Part shown: positions 32,171 to 44,800 of the stretch, piece after piece
How positions within the stretch are numbered: the stretch's first letter is position 1
Layout: the number at the start of each line of letters is the position of its first letter
Source of the DNA: Pinus tabuliformis
Taxonomy: Eukaryota; Streptophyta; Pinopsida; Pinales; Pinaceae
NCBI GenBank assembly: GCA_031772625.1
Contig: CM062819.1
Span: 820,051,503 to 820,115,502 of the forward strand
Direction of reading: 5' to 3'
DNA length: 64,000 nt
Made by a program: the position numbers and the translations under genes
Notes under the pieces: generated by a model
Database searches by the model: none
What the model saw: the letters and a program-made list of their open reading frames with translations, nothing else
Told to the model about the DNA's origin: nothing

Positions 32171-33227
32171 AAAGAAACTTCATTGGAGTAAATTTTAGCC
32201 TAAAAGTGCCATGAAATTTTCATGTAATTTCCATGTGATATCTTTAAATTTAAAGATGCATGTCTTAAATATTTTTAAATTGTTTAATTTGGGTATCTAT
32301 GAAATATTTTATTATTAACTTGGGTATCAAAGAATTTTTTTTTATTAATATTATTTACCTACATTACCCATATGAATTATAATATCGAAAAAATTATTAA
32401 TGCAATGTAAATCTTGATATTAGTGAAGAAATATAAATTAAAAATGTGGTCCCATTTGACATTAATAACCATGCCCAAAAAAGACCAAAAAATTAGTTAA
32501 ATATAAAACATAAATATAGATAATTATTATTAAATATAAAATAATTAAATAGTTAAAAATAAAATATATTTATGGTTATAGTTAAATATAAAATAGCTAA
32601 ATAGTTAAAATATAGTTAAAGAGTTAAAAAATGTATTCCAGAAAGGACAAGTTATGAGATTCTGGCCAAAAATATAAAGTATTTAGTTAAAATAAATTTG
32701 TTGAATAGTTAAATAGTTTAAAAAATAGTTAACTAGCTGAAAAAATGTATTCTAGAAAGGACAAATTACTAGCTTCCGGCCAAAAATATAAAATATATAG
32801 TTAAATATGAAATAGCTAAATAGTTAAAAATGTATTCCATAAATTACAAATTACCATATTCTGGCCAAAAAATATATTTCAAGTGAAATTGTGGACTCAG
32901 TGGGCAACAAATTAAAAAAAAAACACAAAAAATAGCTAAATATAAAATATATATATAGACAATTAAACATAAAATATAAATATAGTCAATTAAATTTAAA
33001 TATATAGGCAGTTACTTTAATAAAAGTGTCATATATTGAGGGATTTCGATAAACTTAAAATATTAGAAATAGCACATTATAAAAATTATTAAACCTCGTG
33101 GTAATAATCATTGTGGAACATAGATAAAGTAATTTTAAAAAATTATCTTCATGGCATCTTTTCTTAATTTCTTAATTTTTCCTTAGCAGGCCACTTTTAG
33201 GCTGAAATCTCCTCCAATGTCTCTTTT
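32171..33227. mobile_element. Candidate inverted-repeat DNA element (MITE-like)
   Basis: The ends are imperfect inverted repeats of about 40 bp: the left arm (32171-32210) contains CATTGGAG and TAGCCTAAAAGTG; the right arm (33189-33227) contains CACTTTTAGGCTGAAA and CTCCAATG. The 1.06-kb interior is very AT-rich, has no coding sequence and carries three copies of a 48-bp motif. I could not define a target duplication. Confidence 0.5.
32631..32876 (+). repeat. Three copies of a 48-bp motif in the AT-rich element
   Basis: Copies start ATGTATTC at 32631, 32745 and 32830, and end near TCTGGCCAAAAA. Spacing is irregular (114 and 85 bp) with AT-rich filler. Confidence 0.65.
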
Positions 33228-36200
33228 CACAGTATGGGATATCAAAATTGCATTGGTTCTTCATTGGGATTGAATTTAGCTTTATAGGGTATGTCATGAA
33301 AGACATGGCTCAAGATGAGAGCTTTTATCAGGTACAACATCATAAAGAATATTTGTCCTTAGAAAATTTGACTAGCTAAAAAGCAAATTCAATGGAAATG
33401 AGATTAGCCCAATCGAACAAACAATCTTTTTTGTATGAGTAATAAAGCAAATAGAGAATGGAATTTTAGTCATTTTCTATAGTTTTTAGCCCATTAGGCA
33501 GGCAAATAGCCAAAAAAAAGGTCCATAAATGACTATCTAAACAAAGAAATATCTAGAATAGAAAGATAAAAAAGAACCAGTGAAGTTAGGGAAATGAATT
33601 CTCGAATAATGTTCATATTGTCTGCTTGTAACTCCATAAAATGACCTACTTTATACAATTCTAAGCACTTGTTCAATTATGGTGCTTGAATATCCATCTG
33701 AACTATTTGGGAGCCAGTGGAATTAGGGTCTTTTTCATTACTAGATCAATTGTTCTCGTTCTTGAATTTAAATTGTTTGTACACAAATAAATGATTTCTC
33801 TGAAATCGGAGACTTCTAGAACACATGTAGCATTCACAAATCGGCTACTCCAAATATTATTTCTATTCTTCTATTTTGTTGGCAAGTTCACATGTCGCTC
33901 ATATGTGATAGACCATTGGAAGTTCTCATCGATAAGAGAAATTGAGTTAATCATTTAAGTGGAACTAACTTATTTCCTTCCTCTGCTAGGCATTTCCACT
34001 TTGTAATTAAACATACTCTTTGAATCAATAACGTTCTCAATGTCGTTTAAATCTATATTTCTCAGTATGCAATATAATCACCAGCTATTGCTATTTTGTG
34101 TGTGAAATTCGTTACACAAGACACTCTCAATAAATAGAAATTGAAAATACCAAAGTTGACATTTACAAAAAGTAGTGGAAATAAATATTGAAATTCGAAA
34201 ACCATCTCATGCATTTACTTCACACTTTGTTGCTACTTTAATATCATTGATATACATACCCTAAGTGATAGAAATTTATGAACTAAAATAAATATGAATT
34301 CTTTGTGATCATGACAGTTAATGTACAAGTTGTCAATAATAACTCTAAGTCGAAAGGCGTGCAAGGACAGCTGCAAAAAATTATTGTGCGGAGATGTGGT
34401 CAGCTAGCTGTATTATGGAGAAAATCGATGGTTGAGTTGTACCCACCACTATGTCAATGTTAGGGTGCTCTATTTGATAAAAGTGACTTTTTGTACGTGG
34501 TGCCACCTCTCATTTTTGCAATCTACTTTGGTGAATACTCATCGCGGAATGCACAATGCCCAAATTATGTGTCAATTCATCGATTTGTCAATTTTTTTTT
34601 GAAGCATCATATATTTATTTATAGTGTAGCCTTTATTAATAATGGGACCAAGTATTATTTTTTTTTAATATTTGGTACATATTCCTCTACACCCTTTTTT
34701 TTTACAACTAGTAATCATTACACAATTCGTGAGAATAAATATTATTAAGAACTTGAGTTATGTCTTGATTATGCATTGATTAAGTACTAATTGCACTATC
34801 ACATCTCTTGTATTATTTGTATATACATTTAAGAAGTATATTTACATTTAGGAACAATGTAGCTTTTCTTAGTCGTAGAATTAAGCCTTAGTTAATTTTT
34901 TAATATACGTTAGTGTGCACCATGGAAGATTAATTAAGTTTATGTGACATTTCATGTGTGTCAAAAACTGTGAAAATTGGTGCTTTGTGGATATACACAA
35001 AAATTAGAGAAACGAAGGATCACTCTAATACCATTGATCCGAGTTTATCAAAGGAACGAAATGAAATATAAATTACTAACCCAAAAAAAATATATGTAAT
35101 TGAGGTGTGCAGAAGAAGTATCATATGCAATGGAGGTGTGCCGACAAAGTGTATGAAGGGGAAACATGTGCAAAGGTGTGGAAGTCAGGCATAAAGTTTC
35201 TCCCACAAATACCCCTTTTCTGCACACTAAAAAGCTCTAAACTTTGACATTTGATAATAAAACACATATTTTGTACCATTAAAATGCAAATAATAAAAAT
35301 CATTTAAATTTCTTCAAACATATTACAATATCAAAAATTAAAATGGTAATTCGTTTGGTGTGAAGGAACTTCCATTGAATTATTATTATGCAGTGTAACT
35401 ATATAACACATTGATTCGACTTAGATTAGATTTCTATTTAGAAATAATTAATGTTATGCTTGTTACTTATCAATTCACAAGAGTGACCAGTGAATGCATT
35501 TTTGTTTCTATATTCTATCGCCTAATTCTTTTTTTTTGAAGAAAAATACTTTATTTCAGATGACCAAGGATCAAAAGTAAGTATGTTTCATATTACTCTT
35601 AAATGTGAGCACAACAGATTCTCCACTATAAAAAGCAATAGTAAAAATATTGTCAAGTTTTAGGATCTGAAAAAAATGGGTTTCCCATCATTCCTATGAT
35701 TTTACTTATACATTTAAGTTGTAATGAGGATAATCAAATATAATAGATAATTTATGCACTGATAAATTTTTTCCTCAAATAATTTTCCATGACTGAAGAC
35801 CAATATATTCACATTGCTCGAACAACTCATGATTAAATATATTAGACATAATTGAAAGCTATATGTAACAATTTTTTTACAACAATGCTTCTACATTATA
35901 CCAATGGGAATTTTTAGTTTTTGTGTGGAATGAAGATATGGAGAAGAAGTAGATGAAGTGTGAATGTATGCGGTGTTGCGTAAGTGCATATGTCTACAGA
36001 ACTTGAGGGGCATGTAGAGGGAAATCCACACCTTCTGTAGAAGACTTCTTTTGCTAGATCTCGATCAAACGTGGGAAAAGAAACATGGCAAAGAGATGTA
36101 TGCAACAAATGTGTGGAGACAAAAATGCCTAAAGATGGTGGTATTTAAATTTCCAATGTCATTTATATATAAACAATGTGAATAATGATAGTGTTTATCG

Positions 36201-36535
36201 TTCTCTAATGCCTATGGACCTATGTTGTAAGTTCCTCCGCTTGAAAAAAACTTATTAACACTAACATTGGTGAAAGTAAAAGATGTGCACAATAAGGCAT
36301 ATGCATAGCTAACATATCTATAAGTTAAAGACTATGTGAAGGGGGAAATGTGCACCAATTATTTTTTGGAATCAAACTAAATTTTATACATAGATGTTAC
36401 ACATCAATTTCTCACCATGAAACTTGATCAATTTATGGGTCTCTTTACCATCCGTGAACATGTTTGATTGAACTCCCTTAGAAGTCAAACAACCAAAAAT
36501 ATCTTGAAGAAGATGGGAAATTTGGGAAAAATAGT
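33228..36535. other. AT-rich stretch with nothing recognised
   Basis: About 3.3 kb, AT-rich, many homopolymer runs. Short open frames (for example 34491-34748) have compositions expected from AT-rich noise and show no domain. No LTR pair, RNA gene or repeat array was seen. Confidence 0.6.
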
Positions 36536-37431
36536 TGTCACACCTTGTCAAGTATCACCTGCACTGATTTTCCTAGATATTCCCGCTCATTCGCTGGAAT
36601 TAACTTTGAAAACGATGTATAACTATGATGTGTTTGCCACTATACATTGCGTATATGAATAAAAGAAATTAAAAATAAAAAAGTACATTCTAGAAACATA
36701 GTTGGTCAAATATTTCCCAACTAAAAGCTTCCAGGTGATGACTTTTCGTGATATAACCCTCATATATTGCATCTTAATCCCTTTCCTCAAGGAAACCTAA
36801 TCCATCAATTAGAGGATCTCACCCTCCTCTTTTGGATCTGAAACTTCTTCCTCTTAGGCTATAAAATGACTAGAAGGTAGAGGGATTGATGAGGTCAGAA
36901 CTGAGAGAAGATAAACTTATGTTGTTAGTTTGAGATTGGAAATATTATCATCTAAGCAGGAGATTGAAGGAATTTGGGAAGAACCTCAAGGAATCAAGGC
37001 AAAGGTTGTAAGGATCTTATTTATCTTTAATTAATATAAATGAATTATTTTCCCCATTGAATTGTCTCATTGGAATGATGAATGGTTTGTAATGGTTTAA
37101 AGTGTTTATTAAGGAAAATCCAATTCTTAATCTCCTTGATCATTAGGTTACGTTTGTTTGGATTATTATATTGCATAATCTTTTAATCCTTTTCTTATTT
37201 AAGGTTGCAAATATTATCAAGCATTGAGGAACTGTATCAGGCCACAACAAGGGATCTTCATCAAGCATTTCATGAAATAGGTAAGATGCTCATCCATTGG
37301 CTTTAATACTTATAATTCAAACAAGTCCAACTTAGGGAAAGAGTTATTTAAATTGTGTTCTTATTTTTAGTTTCTTTCAAGGATCTAGGGAGATCACTCT
37401 TGTCAGCAAGAGGGATTTGTCCATTGTAACA
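36536..37431 (+). repeat. Gypsy-C 5' LTR (candidate)
   Basis: Starts TGTCACACCTTGTC, has TATAAAA at 36860-36866, and ends TTGTAACA at 37431. The left limit rests on the TG start and the position of the TATA box, since no second copy is present for comparison. Confidence 0.55.
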
Positions 37432-37434
37432 AAT

Positions 37435-37452
37435 TAGTGACTCCATTAGGGA
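37435..37452 (+). other. Gypsy-C candidate primer-binding site
   Basis: TAGTGACTCCATTAGGGA three bases after the LTR; aligns with the sites of Gypsy-A and Gypsy-B. Confidence 0.6.
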
Positions 37453-39251
37453 ACATTTATATTCTCTTCCTTTTCATTAGTTTTGTTTTCCGATCTTTTT
37501 GGTTTATATTGACCCGAGTCTTTATGAACTGATGACTTTTTAGCTCTGTGTGGTTGATTTCTTGATATTTTATTTTTTCTTGGGTTTGTGAGATCTAAGT
37601 TATTTTTGTTTTCCAATAGAGCACATATTTGCGCCATTTACGCCTTAGCAATCGGGCGCATGTGCTCTGTTTTGTATTGCTGACCTGTGCAAGCCTTTGA
37701 ATTTTTTTAAAATTTAGCTTTTATTTCAACCCAGACCTGAATTTAGTTTTCTGGAAGTGTCATTATCTTTGTTTGGACTGTCTTATGTCTCTTCTGAACT
37801 CATTTGAGTGCTTTGTTAAGGTTTTTCTATAATTGGGTCTTTCTACAGAAACTGGTTGGGGTATTTTTTCTAGTTGGTTTTTCAATTGATCAAAACGAGA
37901 TAAGTTATCATTGATTTTATGATATCCATGTCTTATTCTGTCAAATACACCAGTTTACCTTTTAATATTGCTTATTTGTGATCAATTCCATATTGAATTG
38001 CAAATTAGGGTTTCTTGAGATTTAGTGTTTTTGTGAAGGAATTGTTGTCATTTCTTTGATAAAGGGAATTGTTGCTTTGAAATTTTGAAAATTTCTCATG
38101 ATTACACTATTGATATCATTAAATTAAAGCATTCATAGGGAAAATGTATTTTTCTCCAAACTCTCTTGATTGATTTATGTGTGCTTGAAAGTTTTGAGTG
38201 ATAAATGATAAAAAGTATTTTTGGTTTGTTTGATCTTTAGGTAAATCTAGAACTTAGCTTACTTCTGCATTTTCATTGCATTGAGATGGAATTGGTTGTT
38301 TTATGAAAAGTTGGAAAAGTTGTGAGTTTTGTATTTCATTTCAAAAAAATCAAAGAAACTCTTTCTTTCCTCTAATTAGGATTTCATCAAATTTGAAAAT
38401 TACAAATTGCATATTTGAGTGCATTAATATTTTGAGTCGTGTCATAATATCATGAGTTTCACCTCCATCACTTATTGAGTAAAGAAAAACTTAATAATAC
38501 AATGTTAATTAAAATTCATCTAGAATTTTACATTTTTTAGGGCTCTTACCACCTACAGTAGCTTAAGTGTAGGGCTTTGGAATAGGAAAGTGAGTAAACT
38601 TTCCAAAGTTATAGATATACAATAGAATCTTGAGCTAGGGAGAGAAAATCTAGTTATTTCAGTTTTGCTCTGGGAAGCTCTTCTTGTACATGAGTTAAGC
38701 ACAAGATCATGTCGAATCTGGTGAAGTGATCATACCCACTTCATTAGCCAAGATATAGTGATTTTCACGTATTAAAACAGTACCGAAAGGTACTTAGGGT
38801 CACTTGAAAGTAAACCTCCAATTGATCATGTGGAGGAGCCTTCAAGGGGATTGAGCTTGTTACTTTTCCCTTGTGTGTACGTCTAATCTATGAGTGTCCC
38901 CCAGGGAAAAATAATTTTATTTGGTAAACTTAGTGATCATAATCTTAGGGCTCTACCTAAGGTGACAATATAGGGAAGGTCCTGCTATACCTAGAATAGA
39001 CGTTGATTAGACTCACTTGGACTTTTTGGAGGGGAAAATTTGCTCAAGATGGTATAAGCAAAGTTACTTGCACCAGACTGTTTCATTAAGAAATTTGTCA
39101 GGGTAACTATTTCCAAACACTCATTTCTATAAAGCTTTTCACCTTGATCATTACAACATTAGATTTCATCACCAACTAGTAATTATTGATCTCTATGAGG
39201 AGTCAGTTTGTACGGTTTGAACTCCTATATTTTTGGCATGTGTTACTTTTT
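37453..39251 (+). other. Gypsy-C leader, left part
   Basis: 1.8 kb of T-rich leader without coding similarity, cut by Copia-4 at 39252. It contains one notable hairpin (37618-37668): AGAGCACAT pairs with ATGTGCTCT, with inner TGCGCC/GGGCGCA. Its position, about 170 bp after the primer site, recalls the leader hairpins of Gypsy-A and Gypsy-B. Confidence 0.55.
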
Positions 39252-39712
39252 TGTAGAAAATTTGTGATAGTTTAACTCAATGATGCAATATAAATCAAAG
39301 CAGAATACTATAACCTACTTCTACTATCAATTTGCGGAAGCTTAAAGATCGAGTTGAACAATATAACCAGAAGAAGAAGAATCAATGACACAATACACAT
39401 GAAAATACTTTGGGGAAAGTATCAAATAAAAACCCCAAACTATTGTATTATCATACATGTTGTAAATACATAGGAATTATACAAAGCCTCAGCTCTCATA
39501 GCTAGCCAGCTCTCAGTACAATCCTCACAAATTATCATAGGTAATCTTGGCTTCTCTCTAGCCTTCCTCTCTACCCTCCAAGCTCCTATTTCCTTGTGTT
39601 TCTCCTTGTGGATGATTAACCTATTACCAAGTGGAATAACAAGCCTTCAAAACTGTGCAATCCTCAAGGATGAATCCTTGACTGCATGCATGAGTTTTCT
39701 CCATGAGAAAAC

Positions 39713-40763
39713 TGTTAAAATTGGCAACCAGGGAAAAATTTCAAGTGGGTCATCTTATTCATGGCTGATAATATTTTTATTAGATTCCTCTCATCAAGAG
39801 GTGTAGGATTGATATAAAGATCATCCGATTCCGATAAGTATTCATGGAGATATGAATTTATTTTGATTATGGAATTATTATCAAGCCGACCTACAACTCA
39901 TGTAGGCTCAGAAGCCCAACAGTCGCATCTATTCACCCACCAACGTTGTGTATAAATATAAGAGGAATTTTCCTCATTTGGACTCACTCATCTCATCACA
40001 TCTCTCTCTCTCTCTACTATGCAAAAATGAGTCTCTTCTCTACTGCGCTGAAATGGGTCTCTCTCTCACACATGTGAAGCCGGAAGCTGTTGAATTTGAA
40101 GCTGCAACTGCAGAAGTAAAGATTGACTTGCGTGGCCTAGAATATCTCCTCTTTGGAACTGAGTTGTAGGTTCATCTGAAACTCCTCTGAAAGCCGCAAC
40201 TTTTGGTGGTGGAATGAAGTCAATCCGATGAACGGTTTGCAAGATATCGACTGCCCTAGTTTGAAGCCGGAAACTGCTGAAACTGAAGCTGAAACTGCAG
40301 AAGTAAAGATTGACTTGCGTGGCCTAGAAGATCTCCTCATCTGAACTACACTGTAGGTTCATCTAAACCTCCTCTGGAAGCCGAAACTTTTGGTGGTGGA
40401 ATGAAGTCAATCCAACGGTTGGTTTGTGAGATATGGTCTGCCCTAGTTTGATAATGAAGCCGCTAATGCTGATGCTGCTGATCTAGGGTTTGCTATCTGA
40501 TATGAATCAGATTTATTGTACTATTTCTCCTTGCTGAATTATTAAAGATAAAAGAAGATTTGATCAAAGGGTTTCCCCACACACTGTGGGGTTTGTCCCT
40601 GGCTAGCCGCCACATCTTGTGTCTCTTGACTTGGCTTGTTTTCTGTCGATCGTTTAATGTTCTATCTGCACTTTACTTTATGTACATGTGATTGCTAATT
40701 GGTGGAATATAATAAGAAAAAGAATTAAACTGTTATAAGCATAGAACATACCATAACTTAACA
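39713..40763 (+). repeat. Copia-5 5' LTR
   Basis: 1,051 bp with TATA box TATAAATA at 39951-39958 and an internal 187-bp tandem duplication (40076-40262, 40263-40449). Confidence 0.93.
40076..40449 (+). repeat. 187-bp tandem duplication within the Copia-5 LTR
   Basis: Two units, each beginning GAAGCCGGAA and ending CCCTAGTTT. The 3' LTR has the same pair (46072-46258 and 46259 to about 46445), so the duplication existed before insertion. It lies about 120 bp downstream of the TATA box, within transcribed sequence. Confidence 0.85.
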
Positions 40764-40779
40764 TGGTATCGGAGCTGAG
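40764..40779 (+). other. Copia-5 primer-binding site
   Basis: TGGTATCGGAGCTGAG directly after the LTR end; begins like the tRNA-Met-complementary TGGTATCAGAGC. Confidence 0.8.
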
Positions 40780-40853
40780 GTGAAGACAAAGCCCGAGCAA
40801 GAGCAAGAGCAATCATCGAAGAGAATACTGGCAAGGCTATCCTAAAAGAACTA

Positions 40854-41900
40854 TGGGGTCCTCAACACTCTTTCCTGCTGAAGACAAGCTCCGTGAGAAA
40901 GCTGACTATCACGGATGGAAGATGTATATCGATCTAACCCTTGAGAATCAAGGAGTGTTGGATCATGTGAGAGGCAATATTGTTGAGCCTCCATCAAATG
41001 CATCCGCTTTTGCCTGGAACAAATGAAAAAATGGAGAATTCAAAACAATAGAAGATCATCCGGGACTCTATCGACAAGCACTTGGTGGCCTACATCTCTG
41101 AACTGGACACCTCCAAGGAAATCAACGATAGACTGGTGAGTTTATTTAAAGTTAATGATGTAAATCAAGTTTTGTTTCTTAGAAATAAGCTGAGGGAAAT
41201 CAAGAAGGGTAAAGATGAAAGTATGCAAGCATACTTCTTAAGAATCACCGGGATCAAGAACGATCTCCTATCTATTGGGGAAACTATTACTGACAGAGAA
41301 ATGGCACTCATAACTCTTGGAGGATTTCCATTTGAATGGTATGTGTTCAGGACTACTCTTTTGAACTATAATGTAATTCCTGGTTTCGAGGAATTAATGG
41401 CTAGATGCATTCAAGAAGAAACAAGGGAAGAAGTGCAAGAAATGCCCATGCCTAAAGGTCCTCCTGTTGCCTTTTCTTCTCATGCAAAGAAAAGAAATAA
41501 TTCCGGGACTAAATCAAAAGGAAAGGTTGGACCTAAGGCTAGAAGAAAATGACGATGTTACATTTGCGATAAAGCAAGTCACTATGTATGAGATCATGAG
41601 CATCATGATGAATGAGATCATGAACATAAAGGGAAACATGAGATCATGGACATATAGGATAGCATGATGATGATGCACACTAGTTTGAGCAGCATTATGA
41701 TGGACATGGGCAGCATGATGATAATCATGATTAGAGAAGCATGGTATAGTATGCAGTGGTGCAACTCGAAATCCCTCTGATGGCAATCAAAGGAATGAAA
41801 AATTCAACAACAAAGGTAAGAGGAGAGCTGGGAATCAAGGAAGAGGACAAGCATTCAAGAAGGCTAGAAATTCTAGGATGTATTAAATGCACCTGACCTC
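40854..41900 (+). pseudogene. Copia-5 Gag (fossil)
   Basis: Begins MGSSTLFPAEDKLREKADYHGW, the usual copia Gag opening. The stretch 41082-41552 (LVAYISELDTSKEINDRLVS..., MALITLGGFPFEWYVFRTTL) fits the UBN2/copia Gag polypeptide family. A zinc-knuckle-like RCYICDKASHYV near 41555 is followed by an unusually histidine-, aspartate- and glutamate-rich stretch (about 41590-41650). Gag coats the element RNA. A few breaks. Confidence 0.8.
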
Positions 41901-44220
41901 AAAAGGAACCTAGTGTCCATCTTGGCAATGGAAGACAGAGGCTACAAGGTAACCTTCAGCAATGGCAAGGTATGTATATGGAAAAATAATGTTAAATATG
42001 CCTTTACTCTTGGGTTTAGTGTTGATTCATTATATCAGGTCGATGGAAGTCCATTAGGTGTCATGTCTTGTGACACAACTCTTTAGTCCGAACTTTGGCA
42101 TCGGAGGTTTGGCTACCTTCATTACGAAGCTCTACCCGATGTAAGACAGATGGTAACAGGGATTCCCGAATTCCAAGTAGAGAAAGAAGGTGTATGTCCG
42201 CGATGTGCCAAAGGAAAGCTCAAAAGGGGACCATTCCCCTCAAGCCAAAGCAAGACCTCTAATATATTACAATTGGTTTACTCAGGCATACCTGAGGTTG
42301 GCATTAAGAGGGAGACTACTACACCACATAATCCTGAGCAGAATGGTGTGGTGGGAAGGAAGAACCACACGATGATGGAATCTGTCTGGGCCATGCTACA
42401 TGATCAAAGACTTCCAAAGTTTCTATGGGCTGAAACTACAATCACCGCCGTATATGTACAAAATCGATGCCCTCATCAAGCATTGGGTTCCTAAACTCTT
42501 GAAGAAATTTTCACCACCGGTTAAAGGGAAGTCGTGATTAGTCATGATGTCACCTTTAAAAAAGATATGGCTCTCAGCAAGGTGGAAAATCTGCTGACTT
42601 TGAGTAGCTCTCAAGAAGCTGACACCCGGGAACCAAAAGAAAAGGATGATGAATCAATGCCTGATGTAGAAGAACCCATGGATCCGATTGATCCTCATCC
42701 ACATGAGCCTTCCTCTTCTAGGAAGAGGCCTTCATGGCTTAGGGGGATACTTGATGATGCTAAAGGACATGTTGCACCCTGAGGAACCTTCCATCAAAGT
42801 AAGAAACTTAACAGGTATCAGGGATACGTGACCATCAGAGCACGATCATACAAAATGAACCTTCATCATTCTCAGATGTCATCAAGAATTAACTATGGAA
42901 GGATGTTATGACCATAGAATATGAGTCTATTATGGAGAATGATGTCTAGGAAGTAGTTCCCAGACCCTGGACAAGACAATTGTTACTTCAAAATGGCTTT
43001 ACAAGATAAAGCATGCAGCAAATGGAAGTATGGAAAAGTATAAGGTTCATTTTGTTGCTCGTGGTTTATCCCAGAAGGGAGGTATAGACTATGATATTTG
43101 CACCTGTTTCCAAATATACGACCATCTACTTGATCATAGCCCTTGTGGCTTCACAGGGATGGAACCTACATCAGATGGATGTTAAGACCGCGTTCTTGCA
43201 TGGTTCTATCAAATAAGAGGTCTATGTGGAGCAACCTGAAGGATTTGAGATTTATGATTGAAAATCTCATGTATGCAAGTTGAAGAAGGCTCTCTATGGG
43301 CTGAAGCAAGCACCCCGAGCATGGTATGAGAGGATCGATAGTTACTTGATGAAGCTGGGATTCACTAGGAGTGAAGCTGATCCTAACCTTTACTTTAAGG
43401 TTGAAGATGACAAGCCTCTCATACTGGTGTTATATGTGGATGACCTCTTTCTAACAGGTGCAAACCCTCTCATTCACAAATGTAAGAGGGAGATGGCTTC
43501 TGAATTTGAAATGAAGGACCAAGGACTTGAACTGTGGCAGAAGCCAAGGGAAATTTTCCTATCTCAAGGAAAATATGTGGTAAATATATTGGAAAGATTC
43601 AGTATGATGGACTGCAAGCCTGTGACTACCTTGAGGATATTAACTTTTAGAAGTTATATGGTAGTGATGTCGGACCAGACTTGGGAAATGCCTCTGAGTT
43701 TCAAAAACTCATTCGCATTGATGTTCTTGGTGAACCTCCGTCCGAACATATGTTTTGCAGTTAGCATTGTGAGCTCATATTTGGTTGAGCCTCACTGGAT
43801 TGATGCCAAGAATCTTCTGAGATGTCTTCAGGACACATTCTCTCATGGATTAAGATACACTGCCGGAGATGTGAGACTACTTGGATATACTGATGTTGAT
43901 TGGGCAGGCAGTGTGGTGGACCGTAAGGGCACTTCCGGGTACTGTTTCATCTTGGGATATGCTTCGATATCCTGGATGATCAAGAAGCAGAAGTCGGTGG
44001 CTTTGAGCACCGCCGAAGCAGGATATATTGTTGCTAGCATAACCTCGTGTGAGGCAGTCTGGTTGTGAAACCTCTTCAGTGAGTTGTTTGGATTTACATT
44101 GGATACCACTGTGATTCTCTGTAACAACCAGAGGTGGGATTCGATTATTGAGGAATCCCATATTCGTCAATTGCTCCAGCAGATAGACATCATCTGGGAT
44201 ATGGTAAGTCGATGAGAAAG
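41900..44220 (+). pseudogene. Copia-5 Pol: pre-integrase, integrase, RT and RNase H (fossil)
   Basis: Order: a protease-to-pre-integrase stretch with RNLVSILAMEDRGYKV near 41915; LWHRRFGYLHYEALP near 42110 and CPRCAKGKLKRGPFP near 42200 (pre-integrase domain); integrase block PHNPEQNGVVGRKN (near 42325) with LPKFLWAET; a linker with SSRKRPSWLRGI (near 42715); RT with LYGLKQAPRAWYERIDSYL (43290), ILVLYVDDLFLTG (43430); RNase H with YTDVDWAGS (43885) and ISWMIKKQKSVALSTAEAGY (43970). RT and RNase H are the best kept parts; integrase is represented only in part. Many breaks. Confidence 0.88.
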
Positions 44221-44450
44221 GAAGCTCCATCACATTAAGATGATGTACAGGTTGATACACCTTGTCAAAGCCCCGAGGAAAGATCTAATCTGTGATTTTC
44301 CCAAACGACTTGGAGTCGGCAAGAAACTCTTGTACAAGGGTCCTGCATGTTGCATACATTGAGCTCTGGGAGATCTGAGGGCTTGCGGTTCCTACTGGAG
44401 CAACATATGACCACAGGGTGACTCACCCTCCCCTGTTGGTGCACACTGGA

Positions 44451-44640
44451 ACAAGATGATTCGCTCTCTTGTGGGACAAGATGATTCGCTCTCTTGTGGA
44501 ATAGGATGATTCGCTCTCCTGTGTAGCAGGATGATTAGTTCTCCTGTGAGGCCTGGATTGATGTGTTCTCCACGATGATTGTAGCAGGATTGATGTGTTC
44601 TCCTGTGAGGACAGGATTGATTAGTTCTCCAGTCGAGGCA
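44451..44640 (+). repeat. 25-bp tandem repeats in the Copia-5 3' region
   Basis: Units of the type AAGATGATTCGCTCTCTTGTG start at about 44451, 44476, 44501 and 44526 (25-bp steps), then continue in a looser form with GATTGATGTGTTCTCCTGTG to about 44640. Confidence 0.75.
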
Positions 44641-44800
44641 TCCTACCCATGCAGTCTAGGACTCATGGGAAGTACCTCTCATCTGATCAATGAGTAGGGA
44701 AATGAAGTTAGGGACCATAGTAGTACCGATGGACGCATCGTTGTATCTATCGTACTCCCTATGCTAGGATGACCTCCATTGATCTGGGATCAATGATACT

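Noticed and set aside
32300-33000. AT-rich repeats considered as a matrix-attachment or replication-origin region
   Set aside because: Composition alone is not evidence, and the stretch is enclosed by inverted repeats of a candidate mobile element.
34491-34748. Possible small gene in the AT-rich stretch
   Set aside because: Composition is F/Y/I/N-rich as expected from AT-rich noise; no domain, no conserved neighbour.
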